Shown piece by piece: positions 29,415 through 38,839 of a stretch of 64,000 bases of DNA. Both the position numbers and the translations under genes were made by a program. Position 1 is the first letter of the stretch. Every line of letters begins with the position of its first letter. The stretch is from an uncultured Bacteroidales bacterium (GTDB lineage: Bacteria > Bacteroidota > Bacteroidia > Bacteroidales > UBA932): assembly GCA_944326265.1 (NCBI GenBank), contig CALVDE010000017.1, positions 62,001 to 126,000 on the forward strand, written 5' to 3'. The notes under the pieces were generated by a model that was given only the letters and a program-made list of their open reading frames with translations, searched no databases and was not told the origin of the DNA.

Positions 29415-29422
29415 TATATTTG
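29415..29422 (+). promoter_or_regulatory. Candidate -7 box for the lgt operon
   Basis: TATATTTG fits TAnnTTTG and lies 39 bp before the lgt start. No clear -33 box at the right distance. Confidence 0.45.
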
Positions 29423-29461
29423 CTTGAATATTCAGAAACTCAAAAGGAATAAATAGACAAT

Positions 29462-30391
29462 ATGCTTGATCTTCTGGCTATTACCTGGAATGCCAATCCG
29501 GACATTCTGTCTCTCGGAGGCTTTCATCTGAGATGGTACAGCGTACTTTTCGTTGCCGGACTTTTTCCTGTCGGTTATTATATCATGCGCTCTTTCTACA
29601 AAAGGGAGGGACTGCCTGTGGAACTGCTGGATCCTCTGCTGTTCGCGCTTTTTATCGGAACGCTTGTCGGTGCCCGTCTGGGACACTGCATCGCTTACGA
29701 TCCGGGCTATTATTTCTCTCATCCCTGGAAGATCCTCATGACCTGGGAGGGCGGTCTGGCCTCGCACGGCGGAGCGGTCGGCGTACTGCTGGCCATGTGG
29801 TGGTATGTACACAAGTACGGCAGGAAATACGGCTTCGGATACGTCCAGATCATCGACCGCCTGGTGATACCTATCTGTTTCGCCGGCATGATGATACGTC
29901 TGGGCAATCTGATGAATTCCGAGATATACGGTGTGCAGACGGATCTGCCGTGGGGGTTCATCTTTGTCCGCGATCCGCGCTGCGACGGTATGCCCCATCA
30001 TCCCACTCAGCTTTACGAGGCCCTGAGTTACTGCATCCTTGGACTGGTGCTGCTGTGGCTGTACAGGAAAAGGCTGGACAAGCTCCGCACCGGTACCATT
30101 TTCGGAATATTCCTGATTGTGCTTTTCGGTATGAGATTCCTGATCGAGTTCATCAAGGAGGATCAGTCTGACTTCGAGGCCGGCATGGTCCTGAATATGG
30201 GACAGTGGCTGAGCGTGCCTTTCATCATTGCCGGCATACTGATCCTGGTGTGGAGCTTCAGGAAAGCGGGTCCGGCGGCCATACATGTGCCTCAGGCTGC
30301 CTTGAAAAGTGCAGGACAGCCGTCTGAGAGACAGCCGAAGAAGCCTAAGGACAAGACTCCGCTTACTCACGTACATCCGAATAACCAATAA
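29462..30391 (+). CDS. lgt: Prolipoprotein diacylglyceryl transferase
   Basis: A 309-residue inner-membrane enzyme that transfers diacylglycerol to the lipobox cysteine of prolipoproteins, the first step in lipoprotein maturation. It has several membrane segments, the conserved LASHGGAVGVLLAMW segment, the signature variant IRLGNLMNSEIYG (usually GRIGNFINGE) with its conserved Arg, and HHPTQLYEALSY. It ends in a basic C-terminal tail (KKPKDKTP) beyond the last membrane segment. Many lipoproteins encoded in this window are its likely substrates. trxB starts 12 bp after its stop. Confidence 0.96.
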   Translation: MLDLLAITWNANPDILSLGGFHLRWYSVLFVAGLFPVGYYIMRSFYKREGLPVELLDPLLFALFIGTLVGARLGHCIAYDPGYYFSHPWKILMTWEGGLASHGGAVGVLLAMWWYVHKYGRKYGFGYVQIIDRLVIPICFAGMMIRLGNLMNSEIYGVQTDLPWGFIFVRDPRCDGMPHHPTQLYEALSYCILGLVLLWLYRKRLDKLRTGTIFGIFLIVLFGMRFLIEFIKEDQSDFEAGMVLNMGQWLSVPFIIAGILILVWSFRKAGPAAIHVPQAALKSAGQPSERQPKKPKDKTPLTHVHPNNQ

Positions 30392-30403
30392 AACATTACA
30401 GAT

Positions 30404-31336
30404 ATGGCAAACGAAAGAATACAATTGCTTATAATCGGCAGCGGCCCTGCCGGTTACACAGCGGCTATCTATGCCTGCCGCGCAAATCTTAAAGCTGTGG
30501 TATACGAGGGCATACAGCCCGGCGGCCAGCTTACGACCACGACGGAGATAGAGAACTTCCCCGGTTATCCCAACGGAGTCCAGGGACAGCAGATGATGGA
30601 CGATTTCAAGGCCCAGGCCGAAAGATTCGGGGCGGAGGTCCGTTTCGGTATCGTGACCAAGGCGGATTTCTCCCAGCGTCCTTTCAAGGCTCAGATAGAC
30701 GATGACAAGTGGGTGGAGGCCGATGCGGTCATTATCGCTACCGGAGCCACAGCCCGTTATCTCGGTCTTGAGTCCGAGGAGAAGTTCAGGGGACAGGGCG
30801 TGTCTGCCTGCGCCACATGCGACGGTTTCTTCTATCGTGGCAAGGACGTGGCCGTGGTAGGAGGCGGTGACACCGCATGCGAGGAGGCCACCTATCTGGC
30901 TTCACTCTGCCGCAAGGTCTACATGATTGTGCGCCGCAACGTGTTCCGCGCCTCCAAGGCCATGCAGGAGAGAGTCTTCAACACCCCCAACATCGAGGTG
31001 CTCTGGGAGCATCAGACCAAGGAGATTATCGGCAACGACATGGGTGTGACCGGAGCCGTGCTGCGCCGCAACGACGGCACCGAGACCACCATCTCCATCG
31101 ACGGTTTCTTCCTGGCCATCGGCCATCACCCCAACTCCGATGTGTTCAAGGAGTGGGTGGAGACCAATGAGGAAGGCTACATCATCACCGACGGCAAGAG
31201 CACACGCACTTCCCGTCCCGGTATCTTCGCCGCCGGAGACGTGCAGGATCCGACCTACCGTCAGGCCATCAACGCCGCCGCCTCAGGATGCCGCGCTGCA
31301 ATGGATGCCGAGAAATATTTAGCAGAGAACAAATAA
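30404..31336 (+). CDS. trxB: Thioredoxin-disulfide reductase
   Basis: A 310-residue flavoenzyme that reduces thioredoxin with NADPH. Visible motifs are the FAD-binding GSGPAGYTAAIYA at the N-terminus, the redox-active CATC in SACATCDGFFYRG (about residue 133), the NADPH-binding GGGDTACEEATYL, and the C-terminal FAD motif GIFAAGDVQDPTYRQAI. Length and order are standard for the low-molecular-weight TrxB class. It lies between lgt and cyuA, 12 bp and 2 bp apart respectively, so the three are probably one transcript. Confidence 0.98.
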   Translation: MANERIQLLIIGSGPAGYTAAIYACRANLKAVVYEGIQPGGQLTTTTEIENFPGYPNGVQGQQMMDDFKAQAERFGAEVRFGIVTKADFSQRPFKAQIDDDKWVEADAVIIATGATARYLGLESEEKFRGQGVSACATCDGFFYRGKDVAVVGGGDTACEEATYLASLCRKVYMIVRRNVFRASKAMQERVFNTPNIEVLWEHQTKEIIGNDMGVTGAVLRRNDGTETTISIDGFFLAIGHHPNSDVFKEWVETNEEGYIITDGKSTRTSRPGIFAAGDVQDPTYRQAINAAASGCRAAMDAEKYLAENK

Positions 31337-31338
31337 TC

Positions 31339-32670
31339 ATGGACGCTCAGACTTATTCAGATATACTTGAGCTGCTGCACCGCGAGGTAAAGCCGGCTCT
31401 CGGCTGTACCGAGCCCATAGCAGTGGCTCTGGCCGTAGCGAAAGCCTGCTCGCTTTTCAGGCCTCAGCAACCTTCCCGGATCAATGTGCAGGTAAGTGCC
31501 AATATCCTCAAGAATGCCATGGGTGTCGGCATTCCCGGCACCGGGATGGTCGGCCTCAACATAGCGGTGGCCCTGGCCATGGAGTGCGGCAACCCGGACT
31601 ACGGTCTGGAAGTACTCAAGGACCTGACCCCCGCCGATGTGGAGAAGGCCAAGGCATACGCTTCGGAGGGCAGGGTCAGGATATCCCTGGCCAATACTCC
31701 CAAGAAACTGTATATCGATGCCGAGTGCCTTTACGGACCGGCGGAGACACCGGAGCACCGATCAAGGGCCGTCATTCAGGATGACCATGATGCAGTCGTC
31801 TTCGTATCCAGGGATTCCCAGGTGCTGCTGGACAATATGTCTTCCTCAGCGGAGGGAGAGCCGTCAGCGGCTCCGGAGGCAGCATCGCATAAGACAACCC
31901 TGGACTATCACCTGGACATGCGGAAGATTTTTGATTTCGCGACCAGGGAGGCCCGTCTGGAAGACATAGCCTTCCTGATGGACGCGGCCAGAATGAACAA
32001 GGCACTGGCAGAGGAGGGACTCGCCCGTCCCTACGGTCTTCAGGTGGGACGCACGATTCAGGACAATATTCACCGTCAGGTCTTCGGCAAAGGCCTTCTT
32101 ACTCACTGCATGGCCATGACGGCAGCGGCTTCCGATGCCCGTATGGCCGGATGCACCCTGCCTGCGATGAGCAATTCCGGCTCGGGCAATCAGGGTATCA
32201 CCGTCACAATGCCCGTAGTGGCTGCGGCAGAGCAGTTCGGCTCTTCGGAGGAACAGCTCATCCGTGCCCTGGCCCTCAGCCATCTGACGGCTATTCACAT
32301 CAAGGGATATCTCGGCAAGCTCTCTGCCCTCTGTGGCTGCGTGGTGGCCTCCACCGGCTCGGCCTGCGGCATCGTATGGCTAAGCGGCGGCAGCTTCGAA
32401 CAGGTGTGCAGCGCGGTCAAGAACATGATCGGCAACATCACCGGTATGGTCTGCGACGGTGCGAAAGTAGGCTGCGCTCTCAAGGTGGCCTCCGGTGTCT
32501 CCTCTGCCGTGCAGTCGGCGGTACTGGCCCTGGACAACCACTGCGTGACCGCCAACGACGGTATTATCGAGGATGATGTGGAAAAATCCATACGCAATCT
32601 CGGTGCTATCGGTTCCAAAGGTATGCAGGTGACTGATGAGATGATTCTCAATATTATGGTATGTAAATAG
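31339..32670 (+). CDS. L-cysteine desulfidase family protein (UPF0597/CyuA)
   Basis: A 443-residue protein starting at MDAQTYSDILEL, 2 bp after the trxB stop; an earlier in-frame ATG inside trxB is rejected. Motifs are PALGCTEPIAVALA (Cys near residue 23), NSGSGNQGITVTMP, LGKLSALCGC, and CDGAKVGCALK. These cysteines are the family's Fe-S-cluster ligands. The family includes YhaM/CyuA, which breaks L-cysteine into pyruvate, ammonia and sulfide, and is related to the serine dehydratase alpha chain. Proximity to trxB suggests a link to thiol metabolism; that is inference. The exact substrate is not proven. Confidence 0.9.
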   Translation: MDAQTYSDILELLHREVKPALGCTEPIAVALAVAKACSLFRPQQPSRINVQVSANILKNAMGVGIPGTGMVGLNIAVALAMECGNPDYGLEVLKDLTPADVEKAKAYASEGRVRISLANTPKKLYIDAECLYGPAETPEHRSRAVIQDDHDAVVFVSRDSQVLLDNMSSSAEGEPSAAPEAASHKTTLDYHLDMRKIFDFATREARLEDIAFLMDAARMNKALAEEGLARPYGLQVGRTIQDNIHRQVFGKGLLTHCMAMTAAASDARMAGCTLPAMSNSGSGNQGITVTMPVVAAAEQFGSSEEQLIRALALSHLTAIHIKGYLGKLSALCGCVVASTGSACGIVWLSGGSFEQVCSAVKNMIGNITGMVCDGAKVGCALKVASGVSSAVQSAVLALDNHCVTANDGIIEDDVEKSIRNLGAIGSKGMQVTDEMILNIMVCK

Positions 32671-32687
32671 CTTTAATTTTTAAATAA

Positions 32688-35600
32688 ATGAAACGGATTT
32701 TCAGAATTTTTATGGGTGCGGCCATGCTGGCGGCAGTGTCAGCGGCGGCGGGAGCGCAGGAGTCCCCGGAAGGACCTCTGTGGATGCGCTACAGCGCGAT
32801 TTCCCCGGACGGCAGTACCATTGCTTTTGCCTATAAAGGCGATATTTTTACAGTACCGGCAACCGGCGGCCAGGCCCGTCAGATTACCACCAACTCTGCA
32901 TTCGACTCCAGACCGGTATGGAGCCCTGACGGCAGCAGGATTGCATTTGCGTCCTACCGTATGGGCGGAGCCGATGTGTTCATCGTGGACCGTGACGGCG
33001 GCGTGCCTGTAAGGCTTACTACCCATTCGGCCAATGAGTTCCCCATTGCATTCATGAATGACTCGACCATCCTTTACTCCGCTTCCATACAGCCCTCGGC
33101 TGAAAGCGTGCAGTTCCCTGCCGGTTACAGTCAGATATATGCCGTAAGTACGGACGGAGGCGGCAGGCCGGTGATGTTCTCGTCCATGACCCTCGAGAAC
33201 ATCTCTTTCAGCCCCGACGGAAAGACGATTCTGTACAACGACATGAAGGGCTATGAGGATGCATGGCGCAAGCACCAGACCTCGTCCATCGCCCGTGATA
33301 TCTGGTCCTGCACTTTTGACGGCAGCAATGTCAAGGACGGAGAGTTTACAAAGCTCACTTCGTTCGAGGGCGAGGACCGCAACCCTGTCTTCACCGCCGA
33401 CGGCAAGTCGTTCTACTACCTGAGTGAGGAAGACGGCACTTTCAATGTGTGGAAGCGTCAGCTTGAGAGCGGAGAGAGCGTACAGCTGACTCATTTCGAG
33501 GGCAATCCCGTGCGTTTCCTCACGTCGTCCGCCGACGGTCTGCTCTGCTTCGGCTATGACGGCAGGATCTATACCCTCCGTGAGGGAGGCGAGCCCGCTT
33601 TGGTGGATGTACGTATCGTTACGGACAGGCAGGACCGCGACCTTGTAAAGCAGCCCGTGTACTATGCGCAGGATATTGCTGTCAGCAAGGATGGCAAGCA
33701 GGTGGCATTCATATACCGTGGCGACGTGTATGTGACAATGACGGACTACAGGACCACCAAGCGGATTACCAGTACTCCCGAGCAGGAGCGCGACCTGGAT
33801 TTCGCTCCGGACGGACGCAGCCTCATCTATTCTTCCGAGCGTGACGGTCTGTGGCAGGTGTACAGGACAACCATCGTCAATGATGACGAGAAGCTCTTCC
33901 CCTATGCTTCCGAGCTCAAGGAGGAGTGCCTGACCAATTCCGACAGACCCTCGTTCCAGGCGCTTTACAGTCCTGACGGCAAGGAAGTGGCATTCCTGGA
34001 GGACCGCACGGCCATCAGGGTACTCAATCTTGACACCAGGGAGGTGCGTACAGTCATGGACGGCAAGTTCCAGTACTCGTATCAGGACGGTGACCAGTGG
34101 TATCAGTGGTCGCCCGACGGAAAGTGGATATTGTCCAACAGTATTTTCCACGGAGGCTGGAACAATCAGGACGTGGCTCTGCTGGATGCTTCCGGCAACG
34201 GAGTCATGCATAATCTTACCAACAGCGGTTACTCCGACGGAGGTGCCAAATGGGTGCTTGACGGCAAGGCCATGATCTGGAACAGCGACAGGGCCGGTTA
34301 CCGCAGCCATGGCAGCTGGGGCGCGGAGTCGGACGTGTACATCATGTTCTTCGACCTGGAGGCGTATGAGAAGTTCAACATGAGCGAGGAGGAACTTGAG
34401 CGTTACGAGGCGGCAAAGGAGGAACAGAATGAGGATGAGGGTGAGAACTCCGGAGCTGACAAGAAGGACAAGAAATCCAGGAAAGACAAGAAATCCAGGG
34501 ACGCTGAGGAGGAACCGGAAGAGGAGCCTGTGGTCCTGGACCTTGAGAATGCCGAGTACAGGGTGGAGCGTCTTACCATCAATTCGTCCAATCTCGGAGA
34601 CTATGTGCTGAGCAAGGACGGTCAGAAGCTCTATTACCTGGCTTCATTCGAGGGTGGCATGGATCTCTGGGTGCATGACCTGATGAAGGACGAGACACGT
34701 ATCCTGTCGAAGGGTGTCGGCTACGGTTCGCTGATCCTCTCTGATGACGGTACCAGCATATTCATGAATACCGGATCCATCAAGAAGATCGATGTGACCA
34801 GCGGTCAGGTGACTCCCGTGGAGTTCGAGGGTGTATTCGAGTACAGGCCTTACGAGGAGCGGGAGTACATCTTCGACCATGCGTGGAGACAGGTGGTGGA
34901 GAAATTCTATGATCCTGAGCTTCACGGCGTGGACTGGGATTACTATAAGGAAGTGTATGCCAAGTATCTGCCCCATATCTCCAATAATTTTGACTTTGCG
35001 GAGATGCTCAGCGAGCTTCTCGGCGAGCTCAATGCCTCACATACCGGAGCACGTTACGGTGCGCCCGGCGCGGCTTATCCTACGGCTTATCTCGGAGTGT
35101 TCTACGATGATACTTACACTGGGGACGGTCTGAAAATCAAGGAGATTATCAAGAGAAGCCCTCTGGCTGAGATTAAATCCGACGTGAGGCCCGGCTGCAT
35201 CATCGAGGAGATTGACGGCGAGCCGGTGCTGGCCGGCAAGGATTACTTCCCCCTGCTTGAGGGCAAGGCCGGCAAGGATATCCGCCTGACAGTGTATGAT
35301 CCGGAGACTTCCGGGCGTTTCGATGTCCGTGTCAAGGGTCTGCGCAGTGAGAGCGGCCTTCTGTATCAGCGGTGGGTGGACCGCAACAAGGCGGCAGTCG
35401 ATTCGATATCCGGCGGAAAAGTTGGCTATGTGCATATAAAGGGCATGGACAGCGACAGCTACCGCGAGATGTACAAGGAACTTCTCGGACGTAACCGCGA
35501 CAAGGAGGCTGTGGTGGTCGATACCCGCTGGAACGGCGGCGGCTGGCTCCATGATGATGTACTGACCATACTCTCCGGCAAGGAATACGCGCGTTTCATG

Positions 35601-35963
35601 CCACGCGGCCAGTATATCGGCAGCGACCCGTTCAATAAGTGGACAAAGCCTTCGTGCATGATTGTCAGTGAGTCCAATTACAGCGATGCATCAGGTACAC
35701 CGTGGGTATACCAGACAATGGGTATCGGCAAGCTGGTCGGTGCGCCTGTTCCAGGCACGATGACTGCCGTATGGTGGGAGAGCCAGATTGACCCCAGTCT
35801 CGTGTTCGGTATTCCTCAGGTAGGCTGCTGGGACGTGAAGAAGGGTCACTATCTCGAGAATGTGGAGATAGAGCCTGATATCCTCATCTACAACGAGCCC
35901 GGTGACGTGATGCGCGGCTTTGACGCACAGCTCAAGGGTGCCGTTGAGTCCCTGATGGAGTAG
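32688..35963 (+). CDS. Tricorn-like S41 family peptidase with beta-propellers, exported
   Basis: A 1091-residue protein with a signal peptide (to about AGAQE). Residues about 30-330 and 330-640 contain WD40-like PD40 repeats (for example ISPDGSTIAFAYKGDIF, WSPDGSRIAFASY) forming two propellers. A highly charged Glu/Lys insertion follows at about 560-625. A core domain (about 725-800), a PDZ domain (about 805-885) and a C-terminal S41 catalytic domain follow, with VVVDTRWNGGGW and the nucleophile region SESNYSDASG (Ser near residue 998). Tricorn peptidases degrade peptides that enter through their propellers. In Bacteroidetes they are exported and process periplasmic peptides. It begins 17 bp after cyuA and ends with a strong terminator. 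Confidence 0.93.
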   Translation: MKRIFRIFMGAAMLAAVSAAAGAQESPEGPLWMRYSAISPDGSTIAFAYKGDIFTVPATGGQARQITTNSAFDSRPVWSPDGSRIAFASYRMGGADVFIVDRDGGVPVRLTTHSANEFPIAFMNDSTILYSASIQPSAESVQFPAGYSQIYAVSTDGGGRPVMFSSMTLENISFSPDGKTILYNDMKGYEDAWRKHQTSSIARDIWSCTFDGSNVKDGEFTKLTSFEGEDRNPVFTADGKSFYYLSEEDGTFNVWKRQLESGESVQLTHFEGNPVRFLTSSADGLLCFGYDGRIYTLREGGEPALVDVRIVTDRQDRDLVKQPVYYAQDIAVSKDGKQVAFIYRGDVYVTMTDYRTTKRITSTPEQERDLDFAPDGRSLIYSSERDGLWQVYRTTIVNDDEKLFPYASELKEECLTNSDRPSFQALYSPDGKEVAFLEDRTAIRVLNLDTREVRTVMDGKFQYSYQDGDQWYQWSPDGKWILSNSIFHGGWNNQDVALLDASGNGVMHNLTNSGYSDGGAKWVLDGKAMIWNSDRAGYRSHGSWGAESDVYIMFFDLEAYEKFNMSEEELERYEAAKEEQNEDEGENSGADKKDKKSRKDKKSRDAEEEPEEEPVVLDLENAEYRVERLTINSSNLGDYVLSKDGQKLYYLASFEGGMDLWVHDLMKDETRILSKGVGYGSLILSDDGTSIFMNTGSIKKIDVTSGQVTPVEFEGVFEYRPYEEREYIFDHAWRQVVEKFYDPELHGVDWDYYKEVYAKYLPHISNNFDFAEMLSELLGELNASHTGARYGAPGAAYPTAYLGVFYDDTYTGDGLKIKEIIKRSPLAEIKSDVRPGCIIEEIDGEPVLAGKDYFPLLEGKAGKDIRLTVYDPETSGRFDVRVKGLRSESGLLYQRWVDRNKAAVDSISGGKVGYVHIKGMDSDSYREMYKELLGRNRDKEAVVVDTRWNGGGWLHDDVLTILSGKEYARFMPRGQYIGSDPFNKWTKPSCMIVSESNYSDASGTPWVYQTMGIGKLVGAPVPGTMTAVWWESQIDPSLVFGIPQVGCWDVKKGHYLENVEIEPDILIYNEPGDVMRGFDAQLKGAVESLME

Positions 35964-35984
35964 GGCCGTGTACTGAAATTGTTG

Positions 35985-36023
35985 AAGAGGGCGGATTTGA
36001 CTTAGAATCCACCCTCTTTTTTT
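35985..36023 (+). terminator. Rho-independent terminator after the Tricorn-like peptidase gene
   Basis: AAGAGGGCGGATT (35985-35997) pairs with AATCCACCCTCTT (36006-36018), with one mismatch, followed by a T run (36014-36023). Confidence 0.88.
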
Positions 36024-36028
36024 GTGCG

Positions 36029-36057
36029 CTGTAACCGGAACGTAACGGCAACTTAAC
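36029..36057 (+). promoter_or_regulatory. PHO-box-like triple direct repeat
   Basis: Three heptamers, CTGTAAC (36029-36035), ACGTAAC (36040-36046) and ACTTAAC (36051-36057), are spaced exactly 11 bp apart with 4-bp spacers. This 7+4 architecture is that of PhoB/PhoP binding sites in other phyla. It lies ahead of a receptor-phosphatase operon. A -7-like TACCTTTG is at 36101-36108. Confidence 0.6.
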
Positions 36058-36100
36058 AACAATACATACCGGATGTAATGAGGCTGAAACAGCCCCGGAA

Positions 36101-36108
36101 TACCTTTG
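36101..36108 (+). promoter_or_regulatory. Candidate -7 box for the TonB receptor operon
   Basis: TACCTTTG fits TAnnTTTG and lies 19 bp before the receptor start. The -33 position holds TAATG rather than TTTG, as would be expected of an activator-dependent promoter. Confidence 0.55.
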
Positions 36109-36127
36109 CCGCCGGAAAACAAACGGT

Positions 36128-38812
36128 ATGAGTATTAAACAAGTAATTCTGCTTGCAGCAGCAGTTCTGTTCCAGACCTCGGCCCTGATGGCTGAGACAA
36201 TACGGGGAAAGGTCGTGGATGCTTCCACCGGCGAAGAGATAACGGGTGCTACTGTTATTATAAAAGGTACGTCCGACAACTGGGCGGTCACCGGCCTTGA
36301 CGGCAGTTTCGTCATCGACACACGTCTGTCTTCGGGTGTGCTGATGTGCAATCTTATCGGATACAAGGATCTGGAGATTCCGTTCAGTTCTCCGTCAGCG
36401 AGTCTTACGATACGGCTTGAGCAGAACATCGAGATGCTGGACGCAGCTGTCATAACGGCTGTAGGAGGCGGACGTACAGAAGTCGCAGCCAGGAATATAG
36501 AGCGTAATTCGGTCAACGTTGTGAATGTCATGAGCGCGAAAGCGATGGAGCTGTCTCCGGACATTACGGTGGCCAACGTCATAAAAAGGATGTCGGGAGT
36601 GACAGTAGAGCGCAACAGCAGCGGTGAGGGGCAGTACGCCATCCTCCGAGGTATGGACAAGCGTTACAACTACACACTGATCAACGGAATCAAGATCCCC
36701 AGCCCCGACAACAAGAACCGTTTCGTGCCTCTGGATATCTTCCCGTCCGAGATTCTCGACCGTATCGAAGTCACCAAGTCCCTGACGGCAGATATGGAGG
36801 GTGACGGTATCGGCGGAGCGGTCAATCTGGTGATGAAAGATGCTCCTGAGCAAATGGAGGTCACGGCCAATCTGTCTACAGGATACAGTGCTCTTTTCCT
36901 GGACAGGGATTTTCAGACTTTCAACCGCAGGGCGATACAGAAACTTTCACCCAACGAGAGGATGGGCCGTCCCGAACTGCACGGTGAGAACTACTCGGTG
37001 TCCGCCGACGATTTTACTATGGAAAACCTCCGTATGTCGCAGAGCCGCCCGCGTCCTGACATCGTGGGCGGATTCTCTTACGGAGACCGTTTTTTCGGAG
37101 GAAAGCTGGGCGTGATAGCCGCATTCAGCTATCAGAACCTTTTCCGGGGCAAGGATGCTTCGCTCTACTATATCCCGGGCTCATCGGGCAAGGGAACGGA
37201 GAACCGCATGTATTCCGAGGAACAGAACAGGATGGGTGCCCATGCCAAGCTGGACTACCGTTTCTCGGACAGACATAAGCTGATGCTGTATGCCGGCTAC
37301 ATGGATCTGCAGGAGACAGAGGTGCGTGACGGCTCGAATGATCAGGAACGCACGGTCAGGATGAAATGGAACCACCAGTACATATTCAACACTACGCTTA
37401 AGGGTGAGCATTCATTCCTGGATGCCGACCGGCTCAAGATCGACTGGACCGGGGTATTCTCCAGGGCTTACAGCACCACTCCTGACAATGCCTATATCTA
37501 CATCAACGGAGACCATCTGTACAACACTGATTCGGCGGACCGCCGCTGGGAGCATAACAGCGACAGGGATGCAGCCGGATATGTGGACCTGTCCTACCGT
37601 TTCGATTTTGCCGACGGCTCAGCATTGACCCTCAAGGGCGGAGGAATGTACAGGGACAAGGTGCGCAACAGCTTTTTCAACGAGTATACATTTGATTCCC
37701 CCACAGGCATACATGACCTTCAGATATACGGTGAGGACTGGACCAACTTCGATGAGCTTATTCTGGAGCCGCGCCGCTACGGCAATGTGGGCGATCCTCT
37801 CAACTACGATGCTTTCGAGAGGATAGGGGCCGCCTACCTGATGGGGACCTACGTCAGGGACCGTCTTGAGATTATCGCCGGTCTCCGCGTGGAGCACACT
37901 GACCAGGGCTATAAGCTGGTCTTCCCCAGGCAGACCGATGGAGAAGGTCATCAGGTCTACACGGATCTGCTGCCCAGCCTGCATCTGAAGTACAATGTCC
38001 ACAGAAACGCCAGCCTGCGTCTGTCCTACGGCCGCTCCATCAACCGTCCCGGATTCTTCGAAATAGTGCCATACACCATCCTGAACGAGGACTACGATGA
38101 GCAGGGTAATCCCGGCCTGAAGCATACGACTGCCGATAATGTGGATCTTCGCTACGAGTTCTTTCCCAAGTCCTCCGAGCAGTTCATGGTGGGGCTGTTC
38201 TGGAAAAAGCTCTACAATCCCATAGAGTACGGCCTTATCTCTGAGGGTCAGGCCACCTATCTGACTCCCATGAACTTCGGCAATGCGGTCAATGCCGGAG
38301 TTGAGGTGGATATCATGAAATATTTCAACTGGTTCGGAATCAAGGCCAATTATACCTATACCCACTCTGCCATCACCACTACGAAGCGGACCATGCAGGG
38401 CACCGAGGTCGTGACAGTGGACCAGACCCGTCCTCTCTACGGCCAGGCGGCACATGTGGCCAACCTCTCGCTCCTGCTGAAGTTCGCCAGGGCCGGGGTG
38501 GAGGCTCAGGTTTCGGGCAGCTATACGGGCCGCAGGCTCAGCGAGATATCCAACTGGCTGGACAATGATATCTGGGAGGCCGGTTACGTCCAGCTCGATG
38601 CTTCTGTAGAGAAGAGCTTCAAGTGCGGCATCACTGTCTATGCCAAGGCCAACAATCTGCTTGATACGCCCGTGCTCCGCTATATCGTCAATAATCCGCG
38701 CACGGAGAATCTTCAGGACTACGAACGTTACAAGGGCGGGGTCATCGAGCGCAGGGAGTGGCACGGACAGTCGCTTATGATAGGTCTGCGGTATTCATTC
38801 AAGGAAAAATAG
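36128..38812 (+). CDS. TonB-dependent outer membrane receptor
   Basis: An 894-residue protein with a signal peptide (to about LMAET). Domains in order: a carboxypeptidase-regulatory-like domain (about 22-100; IRGKVVDASTGEEITGATV), a plug (about 130-245; ANVIKRMSGVTVERNSSGEG, LINGIKIPSPDNKNR, LDRIEVTKSLTADMEGDGIGG), then a long beta-barrel ending GLRYSFKEK. It belongs to the outer-membrane TonB-dependent receptors without a SusD partner. The following two genes encode a beta-helix-like lipoprotein and a TRAP-like phosphatase, so a phosphorylated compound or phosphate is a plausible substrate. This is inference supported by the PHO-box-like repeat upstream. Confidence 0.93.
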   Translation: MSIKQVILLAAAVLFQTSALMAETIRGKVVDASTGEEITGATVIIKGTSDNWAVTGLDGSFVIDTRLSSGVLMCNLIGYKDLEIPFSSPSASLTIRLEQNIEMLDAAVITAVGGGRTEVAARNIERNSVNVVNVMSAKAMELSPDITVANVIKRMSGVTVERNSSGEGQYAILRGMDKRYNYTLINGIKIPSPDNKNRFVPLDIFPSEILDRIEVTKSLTADMEGDGIGGAVNLVMKDAPEQMEVTANLSTGYSALFLDRDFQTFNRRAIQKLSPNERMGRPELHGENYSVSADDFTMENLRMSQSRPRPDIVGGFSYGDRFFGGKLGVIAAFSYQNLFRGKDASLYYIPGSSGKGTENRMYSEEQNRMGAHAKLDYRFSDRHKLMLYAGYMDLQETEVRDGSNDQERTVRMKWNHQYIFNTTLKGEHSFLDADRLKIDWTGVFSRAYSTTPDNAYIYINGDHLYNTDSADRRWEHNSDRDAAGYVDLSYRFDFADGSALTLKGGGMYRDKVRNSFFNEYTFDSPTGIHDLQIYGEDWTNFDELILEPRRYGNVGDPLNYDAFERIGAAYLMGTYVRDRLEIIAGLRVEHTDQGYKLVFPRQTDGEGHQVYTDLLPSLHLKYNVHRNASLRLSYGRSINRPGFFEIVPYTILNEDYDEQGNPGLKHTTADNVDLRYEFFPKSSEQFMVGLFWKKLYNPIEYGLISEGQATYLTPMNFGNAVNAGVEVDIMKYFNWFGIKANYTYTHSAITTTKRTMQGTEVVTVDQTRPLYGQAAHVANLSLLLKFARAGVEAQVSGSYTGRRLSEISNWLDNDIWEAGYVQLDASVEKSFKCGITVYAKANNLLDTPVLRYIVNNPRTENLQDYERYKGGVIERREWHGQSLMIGLRYSFKEK

Positions 38813-38839
38813 AAAACAATCAACTAATTATTTATCAAC

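Noticed and set aside
32739-34310. 523-residue open frame on the minus strand
   Set aside because: Antisense to the Tricorn-like peptidase propellers.
37619-38764. 381-residue open frame on the minus strand
   Set aside because: Antisense to the TonB-receptor barrel; no motif.
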